Part shown: piece after piece, positions 32,107-39,592 of the stretch
Position numbering within the stretch: the stretch's first letter is position 1
How the letters are laid out: the number at the start of each line of letters is the position of its first letter
Translations under genes and position numbers: made by a program
The notes under the pieces: model-generated
What the model saw: the letters and a program-made list of their open reading frames with translations, nothing else
Told to the model about the DNA's origin: nothing
Databases searched by the model: none
Assembly: GCA_023554445.1 (NCBI GenBank)
Contig: JAMJQQ010000088.1
Span: 1 to 50,847 of the forward strand
DNA from: Carthagonibacter metallireducens
GTDB taxonomy: Bacteria; Gemmatimonadota; Gemmatimonadetes; Palauibacterales; Palauibacteraceae
Direction of reading: 5' to 3'
Length of the DNA stretch: 50,847 bases

Positions 32107-33281
32107 GCGGGCCGCTCTATCTCGCCTGGCGCTACCTCGCCTTTCATCGCTGGAAGACCGCGGTGCTCGTCACGGCCCTCAGCCTGATTCTGTTCATTCC
32201 AGTCGGCCTCAGGGTCCTCGTGCGACAGAGCTCGGAACAGCTCACCGCCCGGGCCGAAGCGACACCATTGCTGGTCGGCGCGCCGGGCAGTCCCACGGAA
32301 CTCGTCCTGAACTCGCTGTATTTCGGTTCGGACGTGCCGACCACCCTGTCCTTCGCGGAGGCGGATGCGGTGGCCGCGACGGGACTGGCTACGCCGATCC
32401 CGCTCTACGTCCGTTTCCGTGTGCGAGATCAGCCGATCGTGGGCACGACGCCCGAGTACTTCTCGCTCCGCGGTCTGCGAGTCGCCGCTGGACGCCTTCC
32501 CGCTACACTCGGAGAAGCAGTGCTCGGCGCCGCTGCCGCCCGCACTCTGGACGTCGGAGTGGGGGAGCACGTCATCTCCTCTCCCGAGAGCGTGTTCGAC
32601 ATCGCGGGCGTATATCCGCTGCGGATGAAGGTCACCGGGATCCTGACACCATCCGACACACCGGATGATCAGGCGGTGTTCGTAGACGTGAAGACCGCCT
32701 GGGTGATCGCGGGCCTGGGTCATGGCCACCAGGACTTGAGTCGCCCCGAGGCCGCGGCCGGCGTCTTGAGCCGGGAAGACAACGTAGTCATCGGTAACGC
32801 CGCGGTAGTCCAGTACAACGAGATCACGTCCGAGAACATCGACAGCTTCCATTTTCACGGGGATCCGGGTGCTTTTCCCGTAACGGCCGTGATCGCGGTG
32901 CCCGACGACGCAAAGGCCTCGGCCCTGCTTCAGGGCCGCTACCAGGAGAGCACCTCCGTCCAGATCGTACGCCCGGACGAGGTGATGTCCGATCTGCTCG
33001 GCACCGTGTTCACGGTGGAGCGCTACGTACTGGCTGGAGCGTTGATCGTGGGACTCGCGACGCTCGCGACGGCGCTGCTCGTATTCCTGCTCTCGCTGCG
33101 ACAGAGACAGGGAGAGCGCGAGACACTGAGCCGTATCGGAGGTTCGCCGGGTTCCATTCGATTCCTGATGGCCTCGGAGATTATCCTGGTCCTGTTGGTG
33201 GCGATCGGTATCGCCGGCCTGCTGACCCTGCTGGCGAGCCGATATGGGTCGAGCGCTGCGAGAGCGATCGCCGGTCTTTAG
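32103..33281 (+). CDS. FtsX/MacB-type ABC permease with exposed His motifs
   Basis: 392 residues: one N-terminal helix (KTAVLVTALSLILFIPVGL), a large periplasmic domain (~40-300), and three C-terminal helices (ALIVGLATLATALLVFLLSL, MASEIILVLLVAIGIAGLL). This is the FtsX/MacB topology, not the type used for ZnuB. The periplasmic domain contains two His-rich motifs, GLGHGHQ (~residue 203-209) and DSFHFHGD (~251-258), good candidates for transient metal binding. Such permeases move substrates by mechanotransmission or lipoprotein extraction. Here the context (copper chaperone and ZnuA-like protein) argues for metal handling. Confidence 0.86.
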   Translation: MSGPLYLAWRYLAFHRWKTAVLVTALSLILFIPVGLRVLVRQSSEQLTARAEATPLLVGAPGSPTELVLNSLYFGSDVPTTLSFAEADAVAATGLATPIPLYVRFRVRDQPIVGTTPEYFSLRGLRVAAGRLPATLGEAVLGAAAARTLDVGVGEHVISSPESVFDIAGVYPLRMKVTGILTPSDTPDDQAVFVDVKTAWVIAGLGHGHQDLSRPEAAAGVLSREDNVVIGNAAVVQYNEITSENIDSFHFHGDPGAFPVTAVIAVPDDAKASALLQGRYQESTSVQIVRPDEVMSDLLGTVFTVERYVLAGALIVGLATLATALLVFLLSLRQRQGERETLSRIGGSPGSIRFLMASEIILVLLVAIGIAGLLTLLASRYGSSAARAIAGL

Positions 33282-33326
33282 GTCGAGTTGAAGTCAGGGT
33301 TCCCACCTCAGTCGAGAGGCCGCGAA

Positions 33327-34289
33327 ATGCACAGAAGGAGTCTTCTGATCGGTTCGGCGTTGATCCTCACGCTCCAGGGCTGTGCGGGCGACGGCAACGA
33401 GGGAGTGCCGGGTGCGGACCGAAGCAGCGAGTCGGCCGTCGAGACCCGGAGCGCCGTTTCGGAGGCTCCGATCCTCGTGTATACCGTGAACTATCCGCTC
33501 GCCTGGTTCGCGGAACAGATCGGCGGAGCTGAAGTGCACGTCGAACTTCCCGTGCCGGGCGACGAGGACCCGGCGTACTGGAATCCGACGCCCGAGCAGA
33601 TCTCGGAATTCCAGGGGGCGGACCTCATACTGCTCAACGGAGCCGGTTACGCCGGGTGGACGGACCGCGCCTCCCTGCCGCCATCGAAGCTCATCAACAC
33701 GACACGAGCCGTGTCGGAAAGCTACATCCGTGCCGAGGAGACGGTTACCCACGCCCATGGGCCGGAAGGCGAGCACGAGCACGGGACGCTCGCGTTCACG
33801 ACCTGGCTCGATCCGACCCTCGCCGTCGCCCAGGCCAGCGAGGTGAGAGATGCGCTCGTCCGAGCACGACCGGCGGCCTCGGCCCGCTTTGATTCGGCCT
33901 TTGCAGAGCTGGAGGTGGATCTCGTCGATCTGGATGCCAGGCTCTCTGAGACGGCCGAAGCACTGGCTGGAACGCCTATCCTCGGGTCGCACCCGGTCTA
34001 CCAGTACCTGGCTGCACGATACGACCTCGATCTCAGGAGCGTCCACTTCGAACCCGATGAGCTGCCCGGGGCGGCCGCCTGGAGCGAGCTGAAGCGACTG
34101 CAGGAGGAGCGTCCGGCCACTTTGATGCTGTGGGAAGCCGAGCCGATGCCCGAGGTCCGGAGGCAATTGGAATCCGAGTACGGAATCCGCAGCATCGTGT
34201 TCTCCCCTTGCGCAAATGCCCCCAATGTTGACGATTATATGAGTATCATGCGCCAAAATGCGCAGCGCCTATCCGCGATGACCGAGTGA
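33327..34289 (+). CDS. ZnuA-like metal-binding lipoprotein with altered ligand set
   Basis: 320 residues from ATG 33327 (GAGAGG about eight bases upstream). Lipoprotein signal with Cys in LTLQGC. The two-lobed cluster A-I solute-binding fold is recognisable: TVNYPLAWFAEQIGG, PVPGDEDPAYWNPTPEQI, ADLILLNGAGY, a His-rich loop THAHGPEGEHEHG, WLDPTLAV, GSHPVYQYLAARYDL and LWEAEP. Where ZnuA/PsaA proteins have DPHxYxP and HxWLDP, this protein has DPAYWNP and TTWLDP, so two usual His ligands are absent. The third (SHPVYQYL) and the acidic fourth position remain. It likely binds metal in a different way, partly through the HxH loop. Last gene of the metal operon. Confidence 0.86.
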   Translation: MHRRSLLIGSALILTLQGCAGDGNEGVPGADRSSESAVETRSAVSEAPILVYTVNYPLAWFAEQIGGAEVHVELPVPGDEDPAYWNPTPEQISEFQGADLILLNGAGYAGWTDRASLPPSKLINTTRAVSESYIRAEETVTHAHGPEGEHEHGTLAFTTWLDPTLAVAQASEVRDALVRARPAASARFDSAFAELEVDLVDLDARLSETAEALAGTPILGSHPVYQYLAARYDLDLRSVHFEPDELPGAAAWSELKRLQEERPATLMLWEAEPMPEVRRQLESEYGIRSIVFSPCANAPNVDDYMSIMRQNAQRLSAMTE

Positions 34290-34329
34290 CTGCCGGCCAT
34301 CGCGCCCCGACCCCTTTCAAGGAGGCCTC

Positions 34330-34899
34330 ATGCTCGATCTCCTCTCGCGGCGATGGTGGTGGATCCTTGTACGCGGGATCGCCGCGATCCTGTTCGGAAT
34401 CGCTTGCTTCGTATGGCCCGGACTGGCGCTCTGGTCACTGGTGATGCTGTTCGCCGCCTACGCGATCGTCGATGGCGCTTCCATGATCGTGTTCGGCCGC
34501 AAGCTGGGCAGCTGGTTCTGGTACGCGCTCGCCGGCCTGGTGAGCATGGCTGCCGGCGTGATCGCCATCGCGTGGCCCGGGATCACGTCGATGGCGCTCC
34601 TCTGGGTAATCGCCGCCTGGGCAATCCTCAGCGGGATCTTCCAGATCATGGCCGGCTGGGAGATTCGCAAGGAAGTCGAAGGGGAGTGGGTGCTCTTCGT
34701 CGGTGGTGTGCTGGCGATCCTGTTCGGCCTGATGCTCTTCTTCCGACCCGGCGCGGGCGCGGTGAGCGTCGTGTGGCTGATCGGTACCTTCATGGTCCTG
34801 TTCGGGATTCTGCAGGTCATCCTTTCCTTCAAGCTCAAGGGCCTGCAGGGTCGGGTGAAGGACGTGCGGGAAGCGGTGGAGGAGAAGATCAACCCGTAA
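34330..34899 (+). CDS. HdeD/DUF308 family membrane protein
   Basis: 189 residues with six membrane helices in three similar pairs. The opening RRWWWILVRGIAAILFGI and later repeats ending in AIAWPGI and LFFRPG are typical of HdeD-like acid-resistance membrane proteins (DUF308). Their molecular role is not settled. AAGGAGG stands four bases before the ATG, the best canonical site nearby. It is 40 bases after the metal operon and may be read from it. A GC-rich hairpin follows at 34921-34961. Confidence 0.92.
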   Translation: MLDLLSRRWWWILVRGIAAILFGIACFVWPGLALWSLVMLFAAYAIVDGASMIVFGRKLGSWFWYALAGLVSMAAGVIAIAWPGITSMALLWVIAAWAILSGIFQIMAGWEIRKEVEGEWVLFVGGVLAILFGLMLFFRPGAGAVSVVWLIGTFMVLFGILQVILSFKLKGLQGRVKDVREAVEEKINP

Positions 34900-34920
34900 G
34901 GGTCGAGTCGAAACGACGAC

Positions 34921-34961
34921 AGACTATGGGGCGGGTCCACGATCTGTGGCCCGCCCCGTCT
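34921..34961. terminator. GC-rich hairpin between convergent genes
   Basis: GGGGCGGG-T-CCAC (34928-34940) pairs with GTGG-CCCGCCCC (34946-34957), one bulged T, loop GATCT. The flanks AGAC/GTCT extend the pairing. There is no T-run on either strand. Its position between the stops of the hdeD-like gene (+) and the nuclease-like gene (-) suggests a bidirectional transcription end. Confidence 0.5.
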
Positions 34962-34964
34962 GCA

Positions 34965-35570
34965 TCAACGGAACTTGTTCCGCAGGTGCAGGAGTCCGAG
35001 CACCGGGTCGGACAGCGTAGATGGAAGCAGAACTTCGTGTGCCCGGCGCATCAGGTCTTCGACGAATTCCAGCGCGTCGTGAAGGGAGATGACGTAATGG
35101 GTCTCCGTCCTCCGGCTCGTTCCTATGCCGAATGCCACGAGTCGGACCTGGCGGGCCGGACGGCTCGCTTCCAACCGGACGACTGCCTGTTCCGACAGCG
35201 CTTCGGCAGTGGCATCGAGCTCGAGGTCGCTGCAGATGCCGATCCGCTCGAGGCCCATTCGGAGGGCCTTCGGCGAACGGATCGCGCGGTTCAGGTGCGC
35301 CCGTCCCTCCTTGACCTCGCCGATGATCACGTCGATGGCGTTCTCCGGGACATCGAGCAGTTCGTGAGTGTCGATGGGCTGAAGTATCCGTCCTTCGGCG
35401 TCCGGGGCGCCCATCTTCACGTCGGGCCAACGGACCGCCATGATGTCCAGGTCCGTCAGGGTGCGGTAGCCACCGGCCTCCTCGTCCGGAAGCACCAGCG
35501 GGACTTCATCGAGCATCAGGTATCCGTTCACGCGCAGATAGGCTTCCACGAGTGCGGCGCCAGAGTTCAT
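34965..35570 (-). CDS. uncharacterised protein with PD-(D/E)XK-like motif
   Basis: 201 residues from ATG 35570, fixed by GGGAGGAG about eight bases upstream. The N-terminal 110 residues look like a restriction-endonuclease-like core: a helix with conserved-looking Glu (LVEAYLRVNGYLM), the strand LTDLDIMAV with Asp residues, and the strand IDVIIGEVKEG giving Glu-x-Lys. That order fits D...(D/E)-x-K nucleases. The C-terminal part is alpha/beta without a clear match. No signal peptide. It follows the aldo/keto reductase gene by 40 bases on the same strand. Nuclease activity is inference from motif order. Confidence 0.7.
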   Translation of the reverse strand: MNSGAALVEAYLRVNGYLMLDEVPLVLPDEEAGGYRTLTDLDIMAVRWPDVKMGAPDAEGRILQPIDTHELLDVPENAIDVIIGEVKEGRAHLNRAIRSPKALRMGLERIGICSDLELDATAEALSEQAVVRLEASRPARQVRLVAFGIGTSRRTETHYVISLHDALEFVEDLMRRAHEVLLPSTLSDPVLGLLHLRNKFR

Positions 35571-35610
35571 TCGGTCTTCTCCTCCCGCGGAAGTTCGGGC
35601 TCGTGATGCA

Positions 35611-36648
35611 TCAGACCTTGCCGGGCCTGTGGTTGGAGATCTGTTCCCAGGTCCCGCCGCTGACGATGTCGAGAATATTGGGGTCGGAGAGGAAGTTGTG
35701 CGGAAATCCGAGATCGATCCGGCTGACTTCCTCGAGCCGTTCCAACTGATCCGCGTCGAGCTCGACGTCCAGCGCACCGAGGTTGTCACGAAGCTGGCTG
35801 AGGTTGCGAGCACCGACAAGCGGAATGACGACGCCCTCCTGCTGACGGACCCAGGAAATCGCGACCTGCGATGGCGTGCACCCGATCTCCTCGGCAACCG
35901 AAACGACGGCTTCCGCGATCTCGAGATTGCGTTCGCGACGGGCCGCTCCCTCTTTCGCCCGCCCTTCCTCGGGCTGGCTTCCGCGACTGTATTTCCCTGT
36001 CAGAACTCCAGCCCCGAGGACGCTCCAGGGGGTCACGGCGAGATCCAGCGCGCGCGCCATCGGCAGCAGGTCGGCTTCCGCGGTCCGATCGATCAGCGAG
36101 TATCGGATCTGCAGGCCCACGAAGGGAGACCAGCCCCGGAAGTCCGCGATCGTATTGGCCCGTGAAACGACCCAGGCGGGCGTGTCGGAAATGCCTACGT
36201 AGAGCACCTTGCCGGAGGAGACGAGATCGTCGAGGCCCCGCATCACTTCCTCGGTGCGCGTGGTGAAGTCCCAGGCATGCACCCAGTACAGGTCGATATA
36301 GTCGGTCGCGAGGCGCTCGAGGCTCGCCTCGCAGGCGCGCATCATGTTCTTCCTGTGATTGCCGCTGAAGCTCGGATCCTCGCGCCGCGTCCAGAGCGTG
36401 TACTTCGTGGCTACGATCCAGTGGTCCCGGTCCGATGCGATGAAGTCTCCGACGAAGCGCTCGCTTGTGCCCTCGGTATAGCGGTTCGCGGTGTCGAGAA
36501 AATTCCCACCCGCCTCCGCGAAGGCGTCGAACATGCGCCTCGATTCGGGCATCGAGGCGCCCCAGCCCCACTCCTCGCCAAAGGTCATCGTACCCAGCGC
36601 CAGTTCCGACACCCTGAGGCCGCTTCGACCCAGCAGGCGGTATTTCAT
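35611..36648 (-). CDS. aldo/keto reductase
   Basis: 345-residue NADPH-dependent oxidoreductase TIM barrel. The catalytic tetrad of the AKR superfamily is visible: Asp and Tyr in FLDTANRYTEG, Lys in IVATKYT, His in WVHAWD. The C-terminal cofactor region VIPLVGARNLSQLRDNLGAL is also typical. It resembles the YhdN/IolS-like class of bacterial AKRs. Substrate cannot be assigned. ATG 36648 (MKYRLLGRSGLRVSEL) begins the family homology. It reads away from the gene at 36790, and the intergenic region contains an inverted-repeat operator-like element. Confidence 0.94.
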   Translation of the reverse strand: MKYRLLGRSGLRVSELALGTMTFGEEWGWGASMPESRRMFDAFAEAGGNFLDTANRYTEGTSERFVGDFIASDRDHWIVATKYTLWTRREDPSFSGNHRKNMMRACEASLERLATDYIDLYWVHAWDFTTRTEEVMRGLDDLVSSGKVLYVGISDTPAWVVSRANTIADFRGWSPFVGLQIRYSLIDRTAEADLLPMARALDLAVTPWSVLGAGVLTGKYSRGSQPEEGRAKEGAARRERNLEIAEAVVSVAEEIGCTPSQVAISWVRQQEGVVIPLVGARNLSQLRDNLGALDVELDADQLERLEEVSRIDLGFPHNFLSDPNILDIVSGGTWEQISNHRPGKV

Positions 36649-36695
36649 GGTCCGAACCCTGCCTCTCCCCGTATGATATGGTCTGTGTGTGATCG

Positions 36696-36728
36696 CGAAT
36701 CGATCGCTGTCTTGCGATTCGTGAATCG
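36696..36728. promoter_or_regulatory. operator-like GAATCG repeats
   Basis: GAATCG occurs at 36697-36702 and 36723-36728 and as its complement CGATTC at 36715-36720. The last two form a 6-bp inverted repeat with a two-base GT spacer; the first lies about one and a half helix turns away. The cluster sits in the 141-base region between the divergent aldo/keto reductase and cyclase-repeat genes. A transcription factor binding site is plausible, but no regulator is encoded nearby. Confidence 0.4.
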
Positions 36729-36789
36729 TACGGATACCCGGTTTCACGGCCAAGTGCACTCGGTATCTTCAGCCTGACCAGGAGCCAGA

Positions 36790-37761
36790 TTGTTCATCCC
36801 GGAGCTCGCGACAGAACTGGCACGACGCCTTATCGCTCGGCAGAACACGGATGGTGGCTGGCCGGCAGTCAAATCCGGCCGATCGGCGACCGAGCCTACG
36901 GCCTGGGCGTTCCGAGCGCTGACGGCGTTGGCTCCGAACGTCGACGCCGTGGTCATCGGCCCGGCTCTCGCGGGAGCGACGAAATGGCTCCTCGACCGGC
37001 AGAAGCCGACGGGTGCCTGGCCCGTGTCGGATCTTGCCAGCGATGGCGGCTTCGGCACGACGGTCGCAGGTCTCGCCCTGGCGGCGACCGGTGAGGAGAC
37101 CCTGATCGAGCGCTCGGTGACGGGTGCACGCTGGCTACTGGCGAACCCGGGAAAGCGGGTTTCGTGGCGCACCCGGATGTGGCTTCGCTGGAATCCGGGT
37201 CAGAATCCACTCGAGATCGACCTTCGACTTCGCGGCTGGCCCTGGCAGGAGGGAATGTGGGGCTGGGTCGAACCGACTGCGGTCGCGCTGCTCCTGTTCC
37301 GGGCCTTGAGCGGACGAATCGAGTCGGATTCACTGGAACCGGCCATCGCCGACGGGGAAGCGTTGCTGCGCGATCGCACCTGTCCCGGAGGCGGCTGGAA
37401 CCACGGACTCGGTTACTCGCACGGGGAAGACCTGTGGCCGTATCCCGATACGACCGCATTCGCGCTGCTGGCCCTTGGTGCGGGCGGATCGGAAGAGGCA
37501 GTGGTGCAGGGACGTGAAGCGCTCGCTCGCATGCTGGACGAGCCGGTCTCTCGCCTCACCACGGCACTGGGGATTCTCGTGGCGGAGGAAGCGGGAACCG
37601 ATCCCGGCCCGCTCCACGATCGCCTGGTGGCGCAGTGGAGCGAGGGGTTTCCCGAGCCGACGACTCGTGCTGCGGCGATTTCCCTCCTCGCGTGCTCCGG
37701 TGCGACACTCTCCGGCCCCGGTGCCAGCGTACCCCGGGTGGAGGAGACAGCCGATGCCTGA
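36790..37761 (+). CDS. prenyltransferase/squalene-cyclase repeat protein
   Basis: 323 residues of alpha/alpha-barrel type. QW-like repeats (QNTDGGWP, QKPTGAWP, CPGGGWNHG) are spaced as in terpene cyclases and prenyltransferase beta subunits. The DxDD motif of cationic squalene cyclases is not seen, so it may bind an isoprenoid or protein without cyclising it. Start is TTG 36790 with AGGAG five bases upstream. The stop overlaps the ATG of the DUF362 gene (37754), so the two are a coupled pair. Partner genes for hopanoid synthesis are absent. Confidence 0.78.
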   Translation: MFIPELATELARRLIARQNTDGGWPAVKSGRSATEPTAWAFRALTALAPNVDAVVIGPALAGATKWLLDRQKPTGAWPVSDLASDGGFGTTVAGLALAATGEETLIERSVTGARWLLANPGKRVSWRTRMWLRWNPGQNPLEIDLRLRGWPWQEGMWGWVEPTAVALLLFRALSGRIESDSLEPAIADGEALLRDRTCPGGGWNHGLGYSHGEDLWPYPDTTAFALLALGAGGSEEAVVQGREALARMLDEPVSRLTTALGILVAEEAGTDPGPLHDRLVAQWSEGFPEPTTRAAAISLLACSGATLSGPGASVPRVEETADA

Positions 37762-38782
37762 CAGGCGAGAGTTCGTGCGAGTGACCGGAGGAGCGACGAT
37801 AGCCATCGGCGTGGCAGGCTGCCGAACGGAGAAAGCCTCCGCCGGAAGACCGTGGCACGATGAGGCGTTCACGAAGCGGGAACGTTCGGAGGTGGTCGTG
37901 CTGGCGGCGGACCGCTACGACGGCACCCTGCCGGATCTCCTCACGCGTGGTCTGGGCGAGTTCCCGGAGCTGCACGTCCGGGGCCGACGCGTTCTCCTGA
38001 AGCCCAACCTGGTGGAAGTGGATGCTGCGGGTGTGATCAACACGCACCCACTGGTCGTCCACGCGGCGATCGAGGCGTTTCGCCGTGCGGGTGCGGCCGA
38101 GGTCGTCGTCGGTGAGGGACCGGGGCACCGGCGCGATACGGAGTATCTCCTGCTCGAGACCGAGTTGGGCCCGGTTCTTCGTGACACCGGCGCACGTTTC
38201 GTGGATCTCAACCTGGACGACGTGACGCGGGTACCGCTGCTCGGCCGCTTCGGTGACCTCGGGTCACTCTATCTTCCCAACACACTGCTCGATACGGATT
38301 TGCTGGTCTCGATGCCGAAGCTCAAAACCCACCACTGGGCCGGCGTGACTCTCTCGATGAAGAATATGTTCGGCATCGTGCCTGGCAGCGTATATGGCTG
38401 GCCGAAGAACGCGCTGCATATGGCCGGGATCGGCAACAGCATCCTGGACATCAACGCCACGCTCGCGCCACGCGATCGATTCGCGATCGTCGATGGCATA
38501 GTCGGCATGGATGGAAATGGGCCGATCCAGGGTGAGCCGCGCCCGGCAGGCGTGATCGCGATGGGCAGAGATCCGGTCGCGGTCGACGCCACCTGCTGTC
38601 GGCTGATGAAGATTGCCCCGGAGAGGGTCGATTATCTGGCCAGGGCCGCCGCGTTTCTGGGGAACCTGCGGGAAGACCGGATCGATCAACGCGCGGAGGC
38701 CGTGCAGGGACTTCAGACCGATTTCCGCGTCATCGATCAATTCGCGTCGCTGAAGGCGCCGGAGATTACGGAGCCCGGCTGA
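37754..38782 (+). CDS. DUF362 protein with Tat lipoprotein signal
   Basis: 342 residues. The N-terminus DRREFVRVTGG followed by a short hydrophobic stretch and VAGC reads as a twin-arginine signal with a lipobox, so the folded protein is exported and possibly lipid-anchored. The DUF362 core is clear: VLLKPNLVE near 85, VVVGEGPGHRRDTEYLL, LLVSMPKLKTHHWAGVTLSMKNMFGIVPG, VDGIVGMDGNGPIQGE, and GRDPVAVDATCCRLM. DUF362 proteins elsewhere are often linked to iron-sulfur proteins; none of the usual ferredoxin Cys motifs is fused here. It is coupled to the upstream cyclase-repeat gene by an eight-base overlap. Confidence 0.87.
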   Translation: MPDRREFVRVTGGATIAIGVAGCRTEKASAGRPWHDEAFTKRERSEVVVLAADRYDGTLPDLLTRGLGEFPELHVRGRRVLLKPNLVEVDAAGVINTHPLVVHAAIEAFRRAGAAEVVVGEGPGHRRDTEYLLLETELGPVLRDTGARFVDLNLDDVTRVPLLGRFGDLGSLYLPNTLLDTDLLVSMPKLKTHHWAGVTLSMKNMFGIVPGSVYGWPKNALHMAGIGNSILDINATLAPRDRFAIVDGIVGMDGNGPIQGEPRPAGVIAMGRDPVAVDATCCRLMKIAPERVDYLARAAAFLGNLREDRIDQRAEAVQGLQTDFRVIDQFASLKAPEITEPG

Positions 38783-39419
38783 GGCCCCGGAGGACGCCAG
38801 CGGTCAGCACGATCAGAGCCACCATTTGTACGAGGTGAAACAGGCCGTTGTTGTCGAAAGGAATTCCTGCGATCGATACTTGAGCCGAGCTCTGCTGCAC
38901 GGCGGCCGCTGCGAGATTCAGGCCCACGCCGAGGGTCATCAACCCCGCGCCCGAAACGCCTTTCCGGATCGCCGCGTCCGCAAACAGAGCGAGTGCGGCC
39001 AGCATCGCGACCCCCTCGTAAGCGACGAAGACCAGGAAACTGCCTGACACCAGTCGAGTCACCAGGAAAAAACCGATCCCGATCCCGATCATCCAGGGAA
39101 GCGCACGTCGCGCTGCCGGTTCACCGAAGTCATCCCGGATCGCCCCGACCAGGAACAGCGCAACGACCAGACCCAGCGACAAATAGAGTGGCTGCCACAG
39201 GAGGTCTGTGGTGCCTTCCGTCAACGCGAATCCGTGGGCGATCGCTCCGAGCAGCGAGGCGGCCGCGAGCAGCCCGAGCATCCACGACCAGAGGTCCGCC
39301 TTCCATGGGTCCGCCGGCCGCCTGCGCCGGACGGCGACAAGCGCGACCATCGACAGAATCGCGAGAACGGCATCTGTAGCAGCCGTTGTGAGCTCGGTGA
39401 GTTCCGGATTCCAGTTCAT
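38766..39419 (-). CDS. polytopic membrane protein of unknown function
   Basis: 217 residues from ATG 39419 (AGGAG three bases upstream). Seven hydrophobic segments are evident, starting AATDAVLAILSMVALVAV and ending FHLVQMVALIVLTAGVL. A His is in the second loop region (IAHGFAL). The seven-helix plan without charged active-site residues offers no function. Its 3' end overlaps the DUF362 gene by 17 bases on the opposite strand. Confidence 0.72.
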   Translation of the reverse strand: MNWNPELTELTTAATDAVLAILSMVALVAVRRRRPADPWKADLWSWMLGLLAAASLLGAIAHGFALTEGTTDLLWQPLYLSLGLVVALFLVGAIRDDFGEPAARRALPWMIGIGIGFFLVTRLVSGSFLVFVAYEGVAMLAALALFADAAIRKGVSGAGLMTLGVGLNLAAAAVQQSSAQVSIAGIPFDNNGLFHLVQMVALIVLTAGVLRGLSRAP

Positions 39420-39592
39420 TCGCTCCTGCGTCGCCGATGGGGTCGGGGGCGCCCGCTTCAACATAAGCGCTGGCTTCCGGGGAGGCGCCCCCGATGCGGG
39501 TGTGCGAGCCGGATGGAACCGACTAGTTTGGACCTGATCGAAGCCGCATACCGTGGCGCGACCGCAATCCCAACCACTGGTGGAGGACCTGC

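Noticed and set aside
34921..34961. Hairpin as a classical Rho-independent terminator
   Set aside because: The stem is strong but neither strand has a T-run, so I list it only as a likely bidirectional end of moderate confidence.
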